In this document: piece by piece, positions 7,397-16,305 of the stretch
Numbering within the stretch: position 1 is the first letter of the stretch
Layout: each line of letters opens with the position of its first letter
Made by a program: the position numbers and the translations under genes
Source: an uncultured Collinsella sp.
GTDB taxonomy: Bacteria; Actinomycetota; Coriobacteriia; Coriobacteriales; Coriobacteriaceae
Reading direction: 5' to 3'
DNA length: 64,000 nt
NCBI GenBank assembly: GCA_902470365.1
Contig: CABRFZ010000005.1
Coordinates: 21,392-85,391, forward strand
The notes under the pieces: generated by a model
Database searches by the model: none
Told to the model about the DNA's origin: nothing
Seen by the model: only the letters and a program-made list of their open reading frames with translations

Positions 7397-9148
7397 ATGG
7401 AAACGATCATCAACGTCGACGATGTCTCGTTCTCCTATGGCACGCAGACCGAGCAGGCGCTCAGCCACATCTCGCTCAGCGTGAACAAGGGAGATTTCAT
7501 CGGCATCATCGGGCCCTCGGGCGCCGGCAAGTCCACGCTTGCCGCCTGTCTGTCAGGTGCCGTGCCCCACCACTACACCGGCACGTTCTTTGGGTCCGTC
7601 ATGGTTGACGGCCATGACACCTGCGAGGCCTCGCTCACCGACGTGTCACAGATCGTCGGCAGCGTGCTGCAGGATATCGACACGCAGATGGTCGCCTCGG
7701 TCGTCGAGGACGAGATGCTCTTTGGCCTCGAGAACTTTGGCGTTCCCCACGACCTGATCGAGCAGCGCGTGAGCGAAACGCTCGAGACCGTCGGCATCAG
7801 CGACCTGCGCGACCGCGAGATCGCAACCCTCTCGGGCGGACAGAAGCAAAAGGTAGCCATCGCCGCCATCCTCGCCATGCGTCCGCGCGTCTTGGTTCTC
7901 GACGAGCCCACCGCGGCACTCGACCCCGCCAGCTCCACGTTGGTCTTCGAGACGCTGCGTGAGGCAAACCGCGCACTTGGAATCACCATCGTCGTCGTTG
8001 AGCAAAAGGTCGCCCTGCTCTCGGAGTACTGCAACCGCGTGCTCGTGCTCAACCTTGGCGAAATCGCGCTGCAGGGCGAGCCACACGAGGTCTTCGCGCA
8101 TACCGACGAGCTTCGTGCCATCGGCGTCGACTGCCCTCGCGTCACGCGTATCTTCAATAGCCTCGAGGCCGATGGCCTGGTAAGCGGTACCCCCTGCTTG
8201 GATGTCGATGAGGCTGAGCGCCTGATTTCGGGCATCGTCGACCCCGCACACGCGGCCATCGAAGCCCAGGCGCCCACCGGTTCCCCGCATGCACCGTCGT
8301 TGCGTCCTCATGCCAAGGACGCCGAACCCGTACTCACCTTCGACCATGTTGAGTTTGCCTATCCCAATGGCGGCGCCGCCGTCCACGACCTCAACCTGAC
8401 CCTCTATCCCGGCGAGCTCGTGGGCATCGTCGGCCAAAACGGCGCCGGCAAGACCACGCTCACCAAGCTGCTCACAGGCCTGCTTAAGCCCGCCTCGGGC
8501 AGCGTGCGCGTCACGGGACTGGATACCGCAACCGTTCCCACGAGCCGCATCGCTCGCGAGGTCGCGACCCTCTTCCAAAACCCCGACCGCCAGATCTGCA
8601 AGGACACCGTGCTCGACGAGGTCGCCTTTGGCCTGGAGCTTACCGGCATCGACCGTGCCGAGGCGCTGCGTCGCGCCCAGCTCGTCATCGACCGCTTTGG
8701 CTTGCCGGCCGACGAGGCGCCCTTCTCGCTCTCGCGCGGTCAGCGACAAATGGTGGCGCTTGCCTCCGTCGTAGTGGTTGAGCCCAAGATCGTCGTGCTC
8801 GACGAGCCCACGAGCGGCCTTGATTACCGCGAGTGCATGACCGTCATGGAAACGGTGCGCACCATGGCCGAGCGCGGTTGCGCCGTTATCATGGTCTGCC
8901 ACGATATGGAAGTCGTCTCGGATTTTGCCGAGCGCATTGTGGTAATGGCCGACGGTCGCATCCTCGACCGCGGCCGCACGCACGAGCTATTCTCGAACAT
9001 CGATCTCATGCGGCGTGCCTACGTGGAGCCTCCCCAGGTTATTGAACTCTCGCGCCGTCTGGCATCTTCCGTCTCGCCCGCTTTTGCGCAGGTGAGCGAG
9101 GTCTCCGATGTCGTTCGAATTACCAAGGAGATGGTCCACCGTGGTTAA
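7397..9148 (+). CDS. ECF transporter ATPase, two fused ABC domains
   Basis: 583 residues comprising two complete ABC ATPase domains. Domain 1 has Walker A GPSGAGKS (39-46), LSGGQKQ signature and VLDEPTAALDP. Domain 2 has Walker A GQNGAGKT, the variant signature LSRGQRQ and VLDEPTSGLDY. This is the energy-coupling ATPase pair (EcfA plus EcfA') on one chain, where many species use two genes. It should power the EcfT module encoded immediately downstream. Its last 8 bases overlap the ecfT start, indicating translational coupling. Confidence 0.92.
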   Translation: METIINVDDVSFSYGTQTEQALSHISLSVNKGDFIGIIGPSGAGKSTLAACLSGAVPHHYTGTFFGSVMVDGHDTCEASLTDVSQIVGSVLQDIDTQMVASVVEDEMLFGLENFGVPHDLIEQRVSETLETVGISDLRDREIATLSGGQKQKVAIAAILAMRPRVLVLDEPTAALDPASSTLVFETLREANRALGITIVVVEQKVALLSEYCNRVLVLNLGEIALQGEPHEVFAHTDELRAIGVDCPRVTRIFNSLEADGLVSGTPCLDVDEAERLISGIVDPAHAAIEAQAPTGSPHAPSLRPHAKDAEPVLTFDHVEFAYPNGGAAVHDLNLTLYPGELVGIVGQNGAGKTTLTKLLTGLLKPASGSVRVTGLDTATVPTSRIAREVATLFQNPDRQICKDTVLDEVAFGLELTGIDRAEALRRAQLVIDRFGLPADEAPFSLSRGQRQMVALASVVVVEPKIVVLDEPTSGLDYRECMTVMETVRTMAERGCAVIMVCHDMEVVSDFAERIVVMADGRILDRGRTHELFSNIDLMRRAYVEPPQVIELSRRLASSVSPAFAQVSEVSDVVRITKEMVHRG

Positions 9149-9887
9149 CGTCATCGACTACATGCCGGGTGACACGCTGCTGCATCGCCTGAACCCCGTC
9201 GTCAAACTGGGCCTCGCCGCCGCCATCATCGTCGGCATCTTCTTGTCCGACGCCTACGTGGCGCTGCTGGGCTTTTTGGCACTCACCCTTGCGCTGGGTG
9301 CCTATGCCGGCGTCGTCGACCGTCTGTTCTCGCTGCTCAAGTTGCTGATTCCGCTCGCGCTTATCATGCTGGTGCTCCAGCTGGCCTTTATGCGCGATGG
9401 CAACGTGGTGTGGGGCTTTATCACCGACACGGGCCTCATCACAGGATCGAAGGCCTGCCTGCGCCTGCTGGGTGTGGCGTTACCACTCATCCTCATGCTC
9501 ATGGTGACCAAGCTCAACGACCTTGCCAACGCCTGCGTCGAGGTGCTGCACGTACCGTATCGCTATGCCTTCACCTTTACCACGGCGCTGCGCTTTGTGC
9601 CGGTGTTTGGTCAGGAGATGAACGCCATCATGGAGGCGCAGACCGCACGCGGCGTCGAGTACGACACCAAGAACCCCATCAAGAAGCTTGAGCTCATGCT
9701 GCCACTGTGCGTGCCGCTGCTCATCTCGAGCGTGGGCAAGACCGATGCCACAGCCTTGGCGGCAGAACAGCGCGGCTTCTATCTTCGTACGCGCGCCAGC
9801 TCGTACAAGCGCTACCCCATCAAGGGCCTAGACACCGCCGTGCTCATCGTCAGCATCGCCCTCATCGCCATCGGCTTCCTGTTCTAG
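9141..9887 (+). CDS. ecfT: ECF transporter transmembrane coupling protein EcfT
   Basis: 248 residues from the GTG at 9141, chosen because AAGGAG lies 10 nt upstream and because it overlaps the ATPase stop. Five or six membrane segments are visible. The cytoplasmic coupling motif region (EAQTARGVEYD, then AAEQRGFYLR, both with the conserved A-x-x-x-R-G/A-E/Q-R-G pattern) is present. It docks the ATPase heads to the S component. A strong terminator follows. Confidence 0.9.
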   Translation: MVNVIDYMPGDTLLHRLNPVVKLGLAAAIIVGIFLSDAYVALLGFLALTLALGAYAGVVDRLFSLLKLLIPLALIMLVLQLAFMRDGNVVWGFITDTGLITGSKACLRLLGVALPLILMLMVTKLNDLANACVEVLHVPYRYAFTFTTALRFVPVFGQEMNAIMEAQTARGVEYDTKNPIKKLELMLPLCVPLLISSVGKTDATALAAEQRGFYLRTRASSYKRYPIKGLDTAVLIVSIALIAIGFLF

Positions 9888-9916
9888 TTCACCACCGACA
9901 GCAACCGCCCAACGCA

Positions 9917-9957
9917 AAAGGCCTCGGCTCGCACCAAACGAGCCGAGGCCTTTACTG
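9917..9957 (+). terminator. Terminator after ecfT
   Basis: Perfect 15-bp stem AAAGGCCTCGGCTCG / CGAGCCGAGGCCTTT with a 7-nt loop; A-run and T-run flanks make it potentially bidirectional. Confidence 0.85.
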
Positions 9958-9976
9958 TTTCACCAGATAAAACCTA

Positions 9977-10001
9977 CCAAAATTAACCTGTCCCTTTTTG
10001 G
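9977..10001 (-). repeat. GGGACAGGT-loop hairpin, copy 1
   Basis: On the minus strand CCAAAAA-GGGACAGGTTAA-TTTTGG forms a short stem with the GGGACAGGT loop. Four more copies occur at 23942, 25156, 51186 and 51919. This copy lies just past the racemase stop. Confidence 0.6.
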
Positions 10002-10012
10002 CGGGTCGGAAG

Positions 10013-10759
10013 CTAGAGGCGGTAGGGAGCGCCGCTGCGGATGATGGATTCACGCACCAGGACGTCCATGGCGTCGAGGGTGATCTCGGGCATCTCTCGG
10101 TACTTTTGCAGCACCGATAGCTCGGTGCAGGCCAGAATGACGCGGTCGCAGCCGCTACGGGCGAACTCCCACATCACGCGGTCGAACTTATCCATATCGG
10201 GCTCACGTCCGGCCTTCACATCATCGTAGATAAGCGACATCACATCGTTCTGACGTTTCTCGCTGGGATAGACGACCTCAACACCCGCAGCCTTACATTC
10301 GCGGCCGTAGACGCCCGCGCCCACGGTGCCATCGGTGCCCATAATGCCAATCTTGTGCACCGGCTCGGCCGGCATACTCAGGTTGGGGTCGAACTCGCAC
10401 TCCCCCATCACCGCACCGGCCAGAGCATAGCGCACCGACTCACGCGGCATGTGGATAATCGGCACCTTCGTAAACGACTGGATCTGGTCGTAGAAGTAGT
10501 GCGACGTGTTGCAGGGAATGGCAATGTGCGCACAGCCCAGCGACTCGAGTGCCTGGGCACACTCTTTCATGGTCGCCAGCAGCTTGGCATGCTCGCCGGT
10601 CTTAATGGCCAACGTGCGGTCGGGCATGGTCGACTTGGAGAGCACCACCATGTCGATATGTTCCTGATCGCAGGCAGCAGCCGTATGACGCACCACTTGG
10701 TCGTAGTAATACGACGTGGCCTCGGCGCCCATGCCGCCGATAACTCCCAGCTTTTCCAT
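10013..10759 (-). CDS. Aspartate/glutamate racemase family protein
   Basis: 248 residues from ATG 10759, preceded by AAGGAGG. LGVIGGMGAEAT opens the family fold. The two catalytic cysteines sit in IPCNTSH and LACTELS, so the enzyme should be an active cofactor-independent Asp/Glu racemase. It lies 84 nt downstream of a D-aspartate ligase gene on the same strand. That pairing suggests that it makes D-Asp for the ligase, as RacD does for the ligases of Enterococcus faecium and Lactococcus. Confidence 0.85.
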   Translation of the reverse strand: MEKLGVIGGMGAEATSYYYDQVVRHTAAACDQEHIDMVVLSKSTMPDRTLAIKTGEHAKLLATMKECAQALESLGCAHIAIPCNTSHYFYDQIQSFTKVPIIHMPRESVRYALAGAVMGECEFDPNLSMPAEPVHKIGIMGTDGTVGAGVYGRECKAAGVEVVYPSEKRQNDVMSLIYDDVKAGREPDMDKFDRVMWEFARSGCDRVILACTELSVLQKYREMPEITLDAMDVLVRESIIRSGAPYRL

Positions 10760-10843
10760 CGCCGCCTCCTTGGTGACGCTTGCGCAATTGCGCGTATCAT
10801 ACCCGCGCCCGCCCGATGCAAACCGGACGGGCGCCGCGCTCAT

Positions 10844-12100
10844 CTACTTGTAATACGTCTTGAACAGCTTAAAGTGGCGCAGCTTGGTGTGCCACATGCG
10901 CAGCCAGCGGTTAAAGACAAAGTCGCCCTTCATAAACGAAGGGTCGGCGCCCTTGCCTTCCTTGTCCAGGCGATGCACCTTAGCGCGCAGCTCGGGATCC
11001 TTGACGTACTTGTCGACGACGCCCATGGGGACGACCATCCACAGGGCCTCGTCCTGAGCCGTCACAAACTCCGGCTCAAACGGACGGTTGAACACATACT
11101 CGTCCACCACATACTTGGCAACGTTAAAGCCGCTGTTGGTAACGTAGTAGTTGCTGCGGCCCTGGCGCGTGTTGAAATCGAAGAACTTAAACGAGCCGTC
11201 GCGCTCGTCGTACTTTACGTCAAAGTTGGAATAGCCCACAAAGTGAAGGTCCTCGAGCAACTTGCGCACGCCGCCCATGAGCTCGTCGTTGGGCTCGGTA
11301 ATGATACAGGCATGGTTGCCGACACCGTGGGGCTGATGCTCCTCGAGCAGCACATGGCCCAGGCACATCATGCGGACCTTACCGTTGCGGTCGGAATAGC
11401 TGGTGAGCACGCGCATGTACTCGTCGTTGCCGGGCACGCGATCCTGCAAGATCAGGTCGTCGGTGTAGCCGCTGGCATACGAATCGCGAATGACCTGTTC
11501 CAGCTCGGCGCGGTCGGCAATCTCATAAGCCTTCTTCTGGCCCTCGAACTCATGCTGCCACCACATGATGCCGTCAGAAGGCTTCAGAATCATCGGGTAA
11601 GGAAAATCGATCTGGTCGAGCACTTCGGCAGGTGCCTCGCCTTGGGCGTTCAGCATCGCCATGGTGAAAGTAAAGGTATGCGGATAGGGCACACCATGCT
11701 TCTCGCACAGCTCGTAGAAGATCTCCTTCTTCTGGCACTGCTCGAGCATGCTGTAGGGCGCATAGGGAGCGACGATGTTATCCGCCAGCTCATGAGCATC
11801 CTTGGCTTGAGCCACGAGAGCGACATAGTTGTCGCCACAGCCCACAAGGACAATCGTCTTATCGGTATGCGCTTGGGCAATGCCGTTGACGGTTTTGAGC
11901 ATCACGGGCATGGTATCGATATCCACGTTGGGCGTGTAGTCGATAATCTGGCTGCGGTACGCGGGACCCGTCTGATACTTGCCAAAGACCAGACTCTTGA
12001 CCTGGTACTCCTCGTAGAAGGCGCGCGCCACCGAATAGGCGTTGATGTCGCCACCGAGCAGCACGGGAATGAACTCGCGCTCTGTAAATTGCAATGCCAT
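10844..12100 (-). CDS. D-aspartate ligase (ATP-grasp)
   Basis: 418 residues. The N-terminal EFIPVLLGGDINAYSVARAF block and the overall ATP-grasp layout (YPMILKPSDG, FDVKYDERDGSFKFFDFNTRQGRS) resemble the E. faecium Aslfm and L. lactis AslA enzymes, which attach D-Asp to the side chain of the third stem residue of peptidoglycan precursors. The conserved acidic/Asn metal site appears as FFDFNTR. With the racemase downstream it forms a two-gene cross-bridge operon. The start ATG has AGGAAG upstream. Other carboxylate-amine ligase roles cannot be excluded. Confidence 0.78.
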   Translation of the reverse strand: MALQFTEREFIPVLLGGDINAYSVARAFYEEYQVKSLVFGKYQTGPAYRSQIIDYTPNVDIDTMPVMLKTVNGIAQAHTDKTIVLVGCGDNYVALVAQAKDAHELADNIVAPYAPYSMLEQCQKKEIFYELCEKHGVPYPHTFTFTMAMLNAQGEAPAEVLDQIDFPYPMILKPSDGIMWWQHEFEGQKKAYEIADRAELEQVIRDSYASGYTDDLILQDRVPGNDEYMRVLTSYSDRNGKVRMMCLGHVLLEEHQPHGVGNHACIITEPNDELMGGVRKLLEDLHFVGYSNFDVKYDERDGSFKFFDFNTRQGRSNYYVTNSGFNVAKYVVDEYVFNRPFEPEFVTAQDEALWMVVPMGVVDKYVKDPELRAKVHRLDKEGKGADPSFMKGDFVFNRWLRMWHTKLRHFKLFKTYYK

Positions 12101-12156
12101 GGAAACTTCCTATCATGAACTGCCCACACAACGGGCGGTCTTTGCGCAACTGATTT

Positions 12157-12186
12157 ATTCTAGCGTGCCAAGCCGCCGGCGCCCAA
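12157..12186 (-). promoter_or_regulatory. Candidate promoter of the D-Asp ligase/racemase operon
   Basis: Minus-strand TTGGGC, 18-bp spacer, TAGAAT, about 57 nt upstream of the ligase ATG. Confidence 0.45.
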
Positions 12187-12334
12187 AGCTCCACCGTATC
12201 TATGGCAATCGACGCAATCGTCCAGCACGAAGGCCAGCACGAAGACGGCGCTCACCGTTGTATGACAATGGGCAATGAACCTACCGTTGTTGTAGGATTC
12301 AGCGTATTGACATCTTCGAGCGAAAGGCGCACAC

Positions 12335-12967
12335 GTGCCCCAAGACCATCCGACCGATAATCCCATCCTCAATGCCGCGAGGCGCGAGCTGGCGGAACGT
12401 GCGAAAGCGACCGCTCCCCTGTGCACGGCAAACGACGCCTACAACGGGCCTGCCCGTATCGTCTCAATCAACACGTCGGAGCACAAAGGCACGCGTAAGT
12501 CACCCGTCGCCGACGGGCACGACACCGTCATCGAGCAGTTTGGCCTCGCCTCCGATGCGCACGCCGGGCATTGGCACCGTCAGGTTTCCTTTTTGGCCGC
12601 AGAGTCCATCCAGACGGCGCAGACGCGCGGGCTCGATGTGCACGAGGGCGACTTTGGCGAGAACTTCACAACCCAGGGCATCAACCTGCTCTCGCTCCCC
12701 CTGGGAACGCAGCTCAAGATTGGCAACGATGTCCTGGTCGAAATCAGCCAAATCGGCAAGGTCTGCCACACACGCTGTGCCATCTACTATCTCGCCGGCG
12801 ACTGCATCTTTCCCCACGAGGGCGTTTTTGGCGTGGTACTAAAGGGCGGAGAGGTCTACGCCGGCGACGATATCCAGGTAATCAAACTCGGCGACGGCAC
12901 CTGTTCGTTCACCCCCGCCGAAGCCCTCGAAGAGATTAAGCAGGCTCGCCAGAAGGGCACGCTGTAG
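12335..12967 (+). CDS. MOSC-domain protein
   Basis: 210 residues from a GTG start. The core (SVNTS-like INTSEHKGTRK, GDFGENFTTQGINL, LPLGTQLKIG, ISQIGKVCHTRC) is the MOSC fold, found at the C-terminus of molybdenum cofactor sulfurases and in small proteins such as YiiM. The conserved Cys in KVCHTRC is the putative sulfur-carrier residue. It probably acts on Moco or a Moco-dependent reduction; no molybdenum genes are near, so its partner is unknown. The extra 30 N-terminal residues are charged and unconserved in appearance. Confidence 0.8.
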   Translation: MPQDHPTDNPILNAARRELAERAKATAPLCTANDAYNGPARIVSINTSEHKGTRKSPVADGHDTVIEQFGLASDAHAGHWHRQVSFLAAESIQTAQTRGLDVHEGDFGENFTTQGINLLSLPLGTQLKIGNDVLVEISQIGKVCHTRCAIYYLAGDCIFPHEGVFGVVLKGGEVYAGDDIQVIKLGDGTCSFTPAEALEEIKQARQKGTL

Positions 12968-13092
12968 TTATAAAACCCCACGTTGAGATGGCTTTTACAG
13001 CCCAAAACTCCTCTCAAACAGGGCTCTGTAACGTTAAAGTTGAACTCTATGGTTTCTCAACAATTCGTCATAACTGCAGGTCAAAGCCAAAG

Positions 13093-13140
13093 CCTCAAGT
13101 TCAACTTGACCCTTTGGAACCTTTAAGGTTCAAGTTGAGG
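13093..13140. promoter_or_regulatory. Cluster of nested palindromes (MerR/SoxR-like operator?)
   Basis: Two dyads lie within 48 bp: TCAAGTTCAACTTGA at 13095-13109 and GAACCTTTAAGGTTC at 13117-13131, each perfect apart from its central base. They are enclosed by CCTCAA (13093) and TTGAGG (13140). A related AAAGTTGAACT occurs at 13037. The layout resembles MerR-family operators, but no regulator gene is adjacent. The next gene is the wall hydrolase at 13202. Confidence 0.5.
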
Positions 13141-13201
13141 TCGAAAGCAGTAGTAGAATACCGTTCGAACCATAACCTACGATTGATTGCAGAGGGACTG
13201 G

Positions 13202-14335
13202 ATGCAGCATTCGAATCATCGCACCGCAGCGCTCATTGCGTCGAAGCCGGCTCGTATCATCACGAGCGCCGTGCTCGCCGTTGCGCTGACGGCCACGCCG
13301 ATGCTCTCCCCCGTTGCGGCGTATGCCGCCTCGCAGGCAACGCAGGACCAGCTTTCCGCAGCCCAGCAGAAGATCGAAGCCGCCACGAGCGCCTACAACG
13401 ACGCCCGCACCAAACTCGATGACCTGCAAAAGCAGATTGACTCCAATGAGGCAAGCATCGAGGAAATCGAGGCCAAGCTTCCCGAGCAGCAGGCCAAGGC
13501 AAGCTCCGCCATGCGCGATCTGTACAAGTATCAGAAGGGCACCAATCCCATCGTGAGCTTCCTGGTCAACGCACAGAGCCTGGGTGAGTTCATCACGACC
13601 TGCAAATACACCAACCAGATCACGAGCTCGAGCGTCGACGAGATCGAACAGCTCAATAACATGCAAACCGAACTCGAGCAGAACAAGGCTGAGCTCCAGC
13701 AGGCCAAGTCTCAGCTTGAGGCAGAGCAGAAAAACGCCGAGGATGCGCTGGCACAGGCCCAGCAGCTCCGCAGCGAGGCACAGGCAAAAGCCGAGCAGGA
13801 AAATGCCGCCGAGCTTGCCAAGCTTGAGGCCGATAAGGCCGCTGCCGCCGAGAAGCTCTCGGGCGAGGGCGTAAGCGGCAGCAATTCCAGCAGCCAGGCC
13901 ACCAACACCAACACCACCATCGTCACCACGGTGAACAACGCCAATACCGGTAGCTCCGATTACGATTCGTTCATTAATGAGTGGACGAGCCGCATCGACA
14001 ATTATCTCGCCGGCTCCCCCATGGCAGGCCAGGGCTATAACTTTGCCGTCGCCGCTTGGAATACCGGTGTCGACCCCCGTTGGTCCCCCGCCATCGCCTG
14101 CATCGAGAGCACCAAGGGCGCTTATTGCGCCAATTCTTACAACGCCTGGGGCTGGAGTGCCCGTGGCGGCGGTTGGCGCAGCTTTGGCAGCTGGAGCGAG
14201 GGCATCTTCGCTCACGTTGCCTATCTGGGCGCCAACTACGGCTCCACCCTTACCCCGGCAGCAGCCAAAAAGTACTGCCCGCCCACGTGGCAGGACTGGT
14301 ACAACAAAGTCGCCGCTCAGATGAACCGCATCTAA
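13202..14335 (+). CDS. Secreted coiled-coil peptidoglycan hydrolase, lysozyme-like C-terminus
   Basis: 377 residues from ATG 13202, which follows AGAGG; a TTG at 13187 is a poorer alternative. A signal peptide ends near AYAASQ (about 43). A long coiled coil follows (about 45-220, rich in Gln/Glu/Ala), resembling the PcsB/CwlO-type regulatory coil. After a Ser/Thr/Asn linker comes a domain of about 110 residues with FAVAAWNTGVDPRWSPAIACIES, then NAWGW and GSWSEGIFAHVAYLG. The Glu in IACIES fits the catalytic Glu of SLT/glucosaminidase-like lysozyme folds. It would be autoinhibited by the coil and cut glycan strands at division. The lytic chemistry is inferred. Confidence 0.75.
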   Translation: MQHSNHRTAALIASKPARIITSAVLAVALTATPMLSPVAAYAASQATQDQLSAAQQKIEAATSAYNDARTKLDDLQKQIDSNEASIEEIEAKLPEQQAKASSAMRDLYKYQKGTNPIVSFLVNAQSLGEFITTCKYTNQITSSSVDEIEQLNNMQTELEQNKAELQQAKSQLEAEQKNAEDALAQAQQLRSEAQAKAEQENAAELAKLEADKAAAAEKLSGEGVSGSNSSSQATNTNTTIVTTVNNANTGSSDYDSFINEWTSRIDNYLAGSPMAGQGYNFAVAAWNTGVDPRWSPAIACIESTKGAYCANSYNAWGWSARGGGWRSFGSWSEGIFAHVAYLGANYGSTLTPAAAKKYCPPTWQDWYNKVAAQMNRI

Positions 14336-14345
14336 GTGCAACTGC

Positions 14346-14374
14346 AAAGGGCCCCAATGGGGCCCTTTTCTTTT
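14346..14374 (+). terminator. Terminator after the wall hydrolase
   Basis: Perfect AAAGGGCCCC / GGGGCCCTTT stem with AAT loop and a T-rich tail. It abuts the convergent kinase gene end and may serve both strands. Confidence 0.85.
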
Positions 14375-15752
14375 AGGTAGCGGAGGTATCGACGACGCCG
14401 GTCGCATTGGCAACCGCGACTATGACGATCATGCATAGGAGCAGCACACCCAATGCCTTGAGCCAGAGTTTCGCGAGTTTCTTGCCGCGATAGCTGTCGA
14501 GCAGCGCGAATCGCCGACGAAGACGACGCTTGTCGAACAGCGCAAAATGCATAAGCACCATAAGGCCATCGACAAAGAAAAAATACTCGATTATGAGAAG
14601 CCACGTCGGGTAGCTTTGGTTTGCTCCCGTGGGGTGAAAGACGGCAAAGTGACTTCCGGCAAAGAACACAAGCAGCGAGAAGAAGACGAGCGTATTCCAA
14701 ATGCGCCCCAGAGACTCCGGAACGCGAGAGAGCAGACCGCATGCAGTGGAGGCGGCAGGCCTAGGAAGCCCTGTGGGGTTCTGGAGCCCTTGGGGCGTCA
14801 ACACCGTCTCCGAGGCCGGAGTACGGACAAGCACAGGCGCAGGAGGCCGCACGGGGCGACTTAGATCGTATGCCGCGCGCGTCGCCCGTCCCAACGCTTC
14901 CGCGCTCGCAAAACGCTTGGCCGGGTCGAGCGCCATCGACATGCAGACGGCATCGGCAAGTGGAGTGGGAATGCCGCATGCCTCACATTGCTCGCGCATG
15001 TCGAGCCCTGGTTTAGGGTCGACTCCCGTCAAGCAAAAGAACAACAGGGCCCCAAGTGCGTAGACATCGCTGCGCACGCTCGTCTGCCCAAACCCATACT
15101 GCTCGGGCGGCGCATAGGGTCGCGTGCCAAACTTGACGGTGTCAGCACCGGCGCCATCGCGCCATACGCGCGCGATCCCCAGGTCGATAATCACCAGCGA
15201 TGAAAATGTCAGGCCGTCATCAGGCGTATAGTTGGCACCTGTCACGATGATATTCGACGGCTTGAGGTCGCGATGGATCACCGGCGCCGACGTCTCCCCC
15301 ACCATTGCAAAACCGGCATGGAGCTCGCCCACGGCATCGCATAGGGCAGGATACAATTCACGCGCATAATCGGGGGTGGCTCCCAGACGGTCCACCAGCG
15401 CCCCGAGTGTCTCCCCTTCGATGTATTCCATAACCACGTTGAGCTCGTCGCCCACACGACGACAATCGACGATTCTGGGCAGGTGCTCAAAACGCCTGCC
15501 TGCCCGCTGAGCGGCAAACAGACGCTCGTATGCCCCGCCGATTTGAGCCGAAGCATCGATGCGTTTACGAACAAAGGGACCGAGCGAACCACCGCCGGTT
15601 CCTTCAAAGTACACGAGCTCGGTTGTTTCAACGGACGAGCGCTTAAGTACACGCTCCACGCGATAGCTGTCGTCGCAATCGAGCGACGCCAGGTGCTCGG
15701 CAAGCGCTGCGGTCAGCTCGTCATCGGAATATGTTGGGCTCTGAGTATCCAT
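14373..15752 (-). CDS. Membrane Ser/Thr protein kinase (PknB-like)
   Basis: About 459 residues from ATG 15752; in-frame starts at 15764 and GTG 15782 are possible and none has an ideal ribosome site. The kinase domain covers roughly residues 30-280: VRKRID supplies the ATP-binding Lys, HRDLKPSNI is the catalytic loop, and APPEQYGFGQTSVRSDVYALG follows. The metal-binding DFG is replaced by DLG, which usually keeps activity. A Pro-rich linker leads to three C-terminal membrane helices (about 350-375, 385-410, 440-460), with no extracellular PASTA domain. The adjacent HTH-like gene upstream, 98 nt away, probably forms a signalling pair with it. Confidence 0.88.
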   Translation of the reverse strand: MDTQSPTYSDDELTAALAEHLASLDCDDSYRVERVLKRSSVETTELVYFEGTGGGSLGPFVRKRIDASAQIGGAYERLFAAQRAGRRFEHLPRIVDCRRVGDELNVVMEYIEGETLGALVDRLGATPDYARELYPALCDAVGELHAGFAMVGETSAPVIHRDLKPSNIIVTGANYTPDDGLTFSSLVIIDLGIARVWRDGAGADTVKFGTRPYAPPEQYGFGQTSVRSDVYALGALLFFCLTGVDPKPGLDMREQCEACGIPTPLADAVCMSMALDPAKRFASAEALGRATRAAYDLSRPVRPPAPVLVRTPASETVLTPQGLQNPTGLPRPAASTACGLLSRVPESLGRIWNTLVFFSLLVFFAGSHFAVFHPTGANQSYPTWLLIIEYFFFVDGLMVLMHFALFDKRRLRRRFALLDSYRGKKLAKLWLKALGVLLLCMIVIVAVANATGVVDTSAT

Positions 15753-15850
15753 AGCCTCCATCATAGCGCAGGGCGCAGACACCCCATGGCATCTGCGCCC
15801 CGTTCGTTTGCATCGTTGTTCGGCAGCTCCGCCGGCTCAGATATCAGCCG

Positions 15851-16273
15851 CTAACCCACCGTCTCCTCGCCAAAGCGATACAGCTCCTCGTTGACCTTTT
15901 GGAGGCTGCACCCGCGATCGATGCAAAAGATGATAATCGCATCGCGGCGGTCCTTGCAGTTAAGGACGCTTACCCCGGCAGCCGTCAGCGCACGGTTGGT
16001 CTCTTTGAGCGTCAGCGCCATCGCAAAGGCAATCTGCAGCACCTTATTGCGGCTCGGATGCCGCGCACCGGTAAAGATCTGATAGCCAAAGGTCTCATTG
16101 AGATCGGCCATACGAACCACGCGCGAGCGCTCCAAGCCCTTTTCCTGTAGTAGCTGCTTCAGGTAGTCCGAAAGCGACGGGGCGGCAAAGTCGTGCTCTT
16201 TGATATAGCCATCGATGTTCGGCGCGTCGAGAAGCTCATTGAGCAACTCCTCGGTCAGCTTTTTATCGGGCAT
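15851..16273 (-). CDS. HTH-like protein paired with Ser/Thr kinase
   Basis: 140 residues. The central part (SDYLKQLLQEKGLERSRVVRMADLNETFGYQIFTGARHPSRNKVLQIAFAMALTLKETNRALTAAG, about 34-99) has the spacing of an XRE/lambda-repressor helix-turn-helix. The C-terminal part (about 100-140, RDAIIIFCIDRGCSLQKVNEELYRFGEE) is a family-specific tail. Small proteins of this type often precede membrane Ser/Thr kinases in Firmicutes and Coriobacteriia. It may be a kinase substrate or regulator rather than a DNA binder; this is inference. Confidence 0.65.
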   Translation of the reverse strand: MPDKKLTEELLNELLDAPNIDGYIKEHDFAAPSLSDYLKQLLQEKGLERSRVVRMADLNETFGYQIFTGARHPSRNKVLQIAFAMALTLKETNRALTAAGVSVLNCKDRRDAIIIFCIDRGCSLQKVNEELYRFGEETVG

Positions 16274-16305
16274 ACGACTTCACCTCCCCCAGTGCATACA
16301 ACATG

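Noticed and set aside
13154..13159. TAGAAT as -10 box with TTGAGG (13135) as -35
   Set aside because: The 13-bp spacer is too short; a 19-bp spacing from TTCAAG is possible but too weak to list.
13150..13180. tRNA-like T-arm (GTTCGAAC)
   Set aside because: No cloverleaf can be built around it; no tRNA gene was found in the window.
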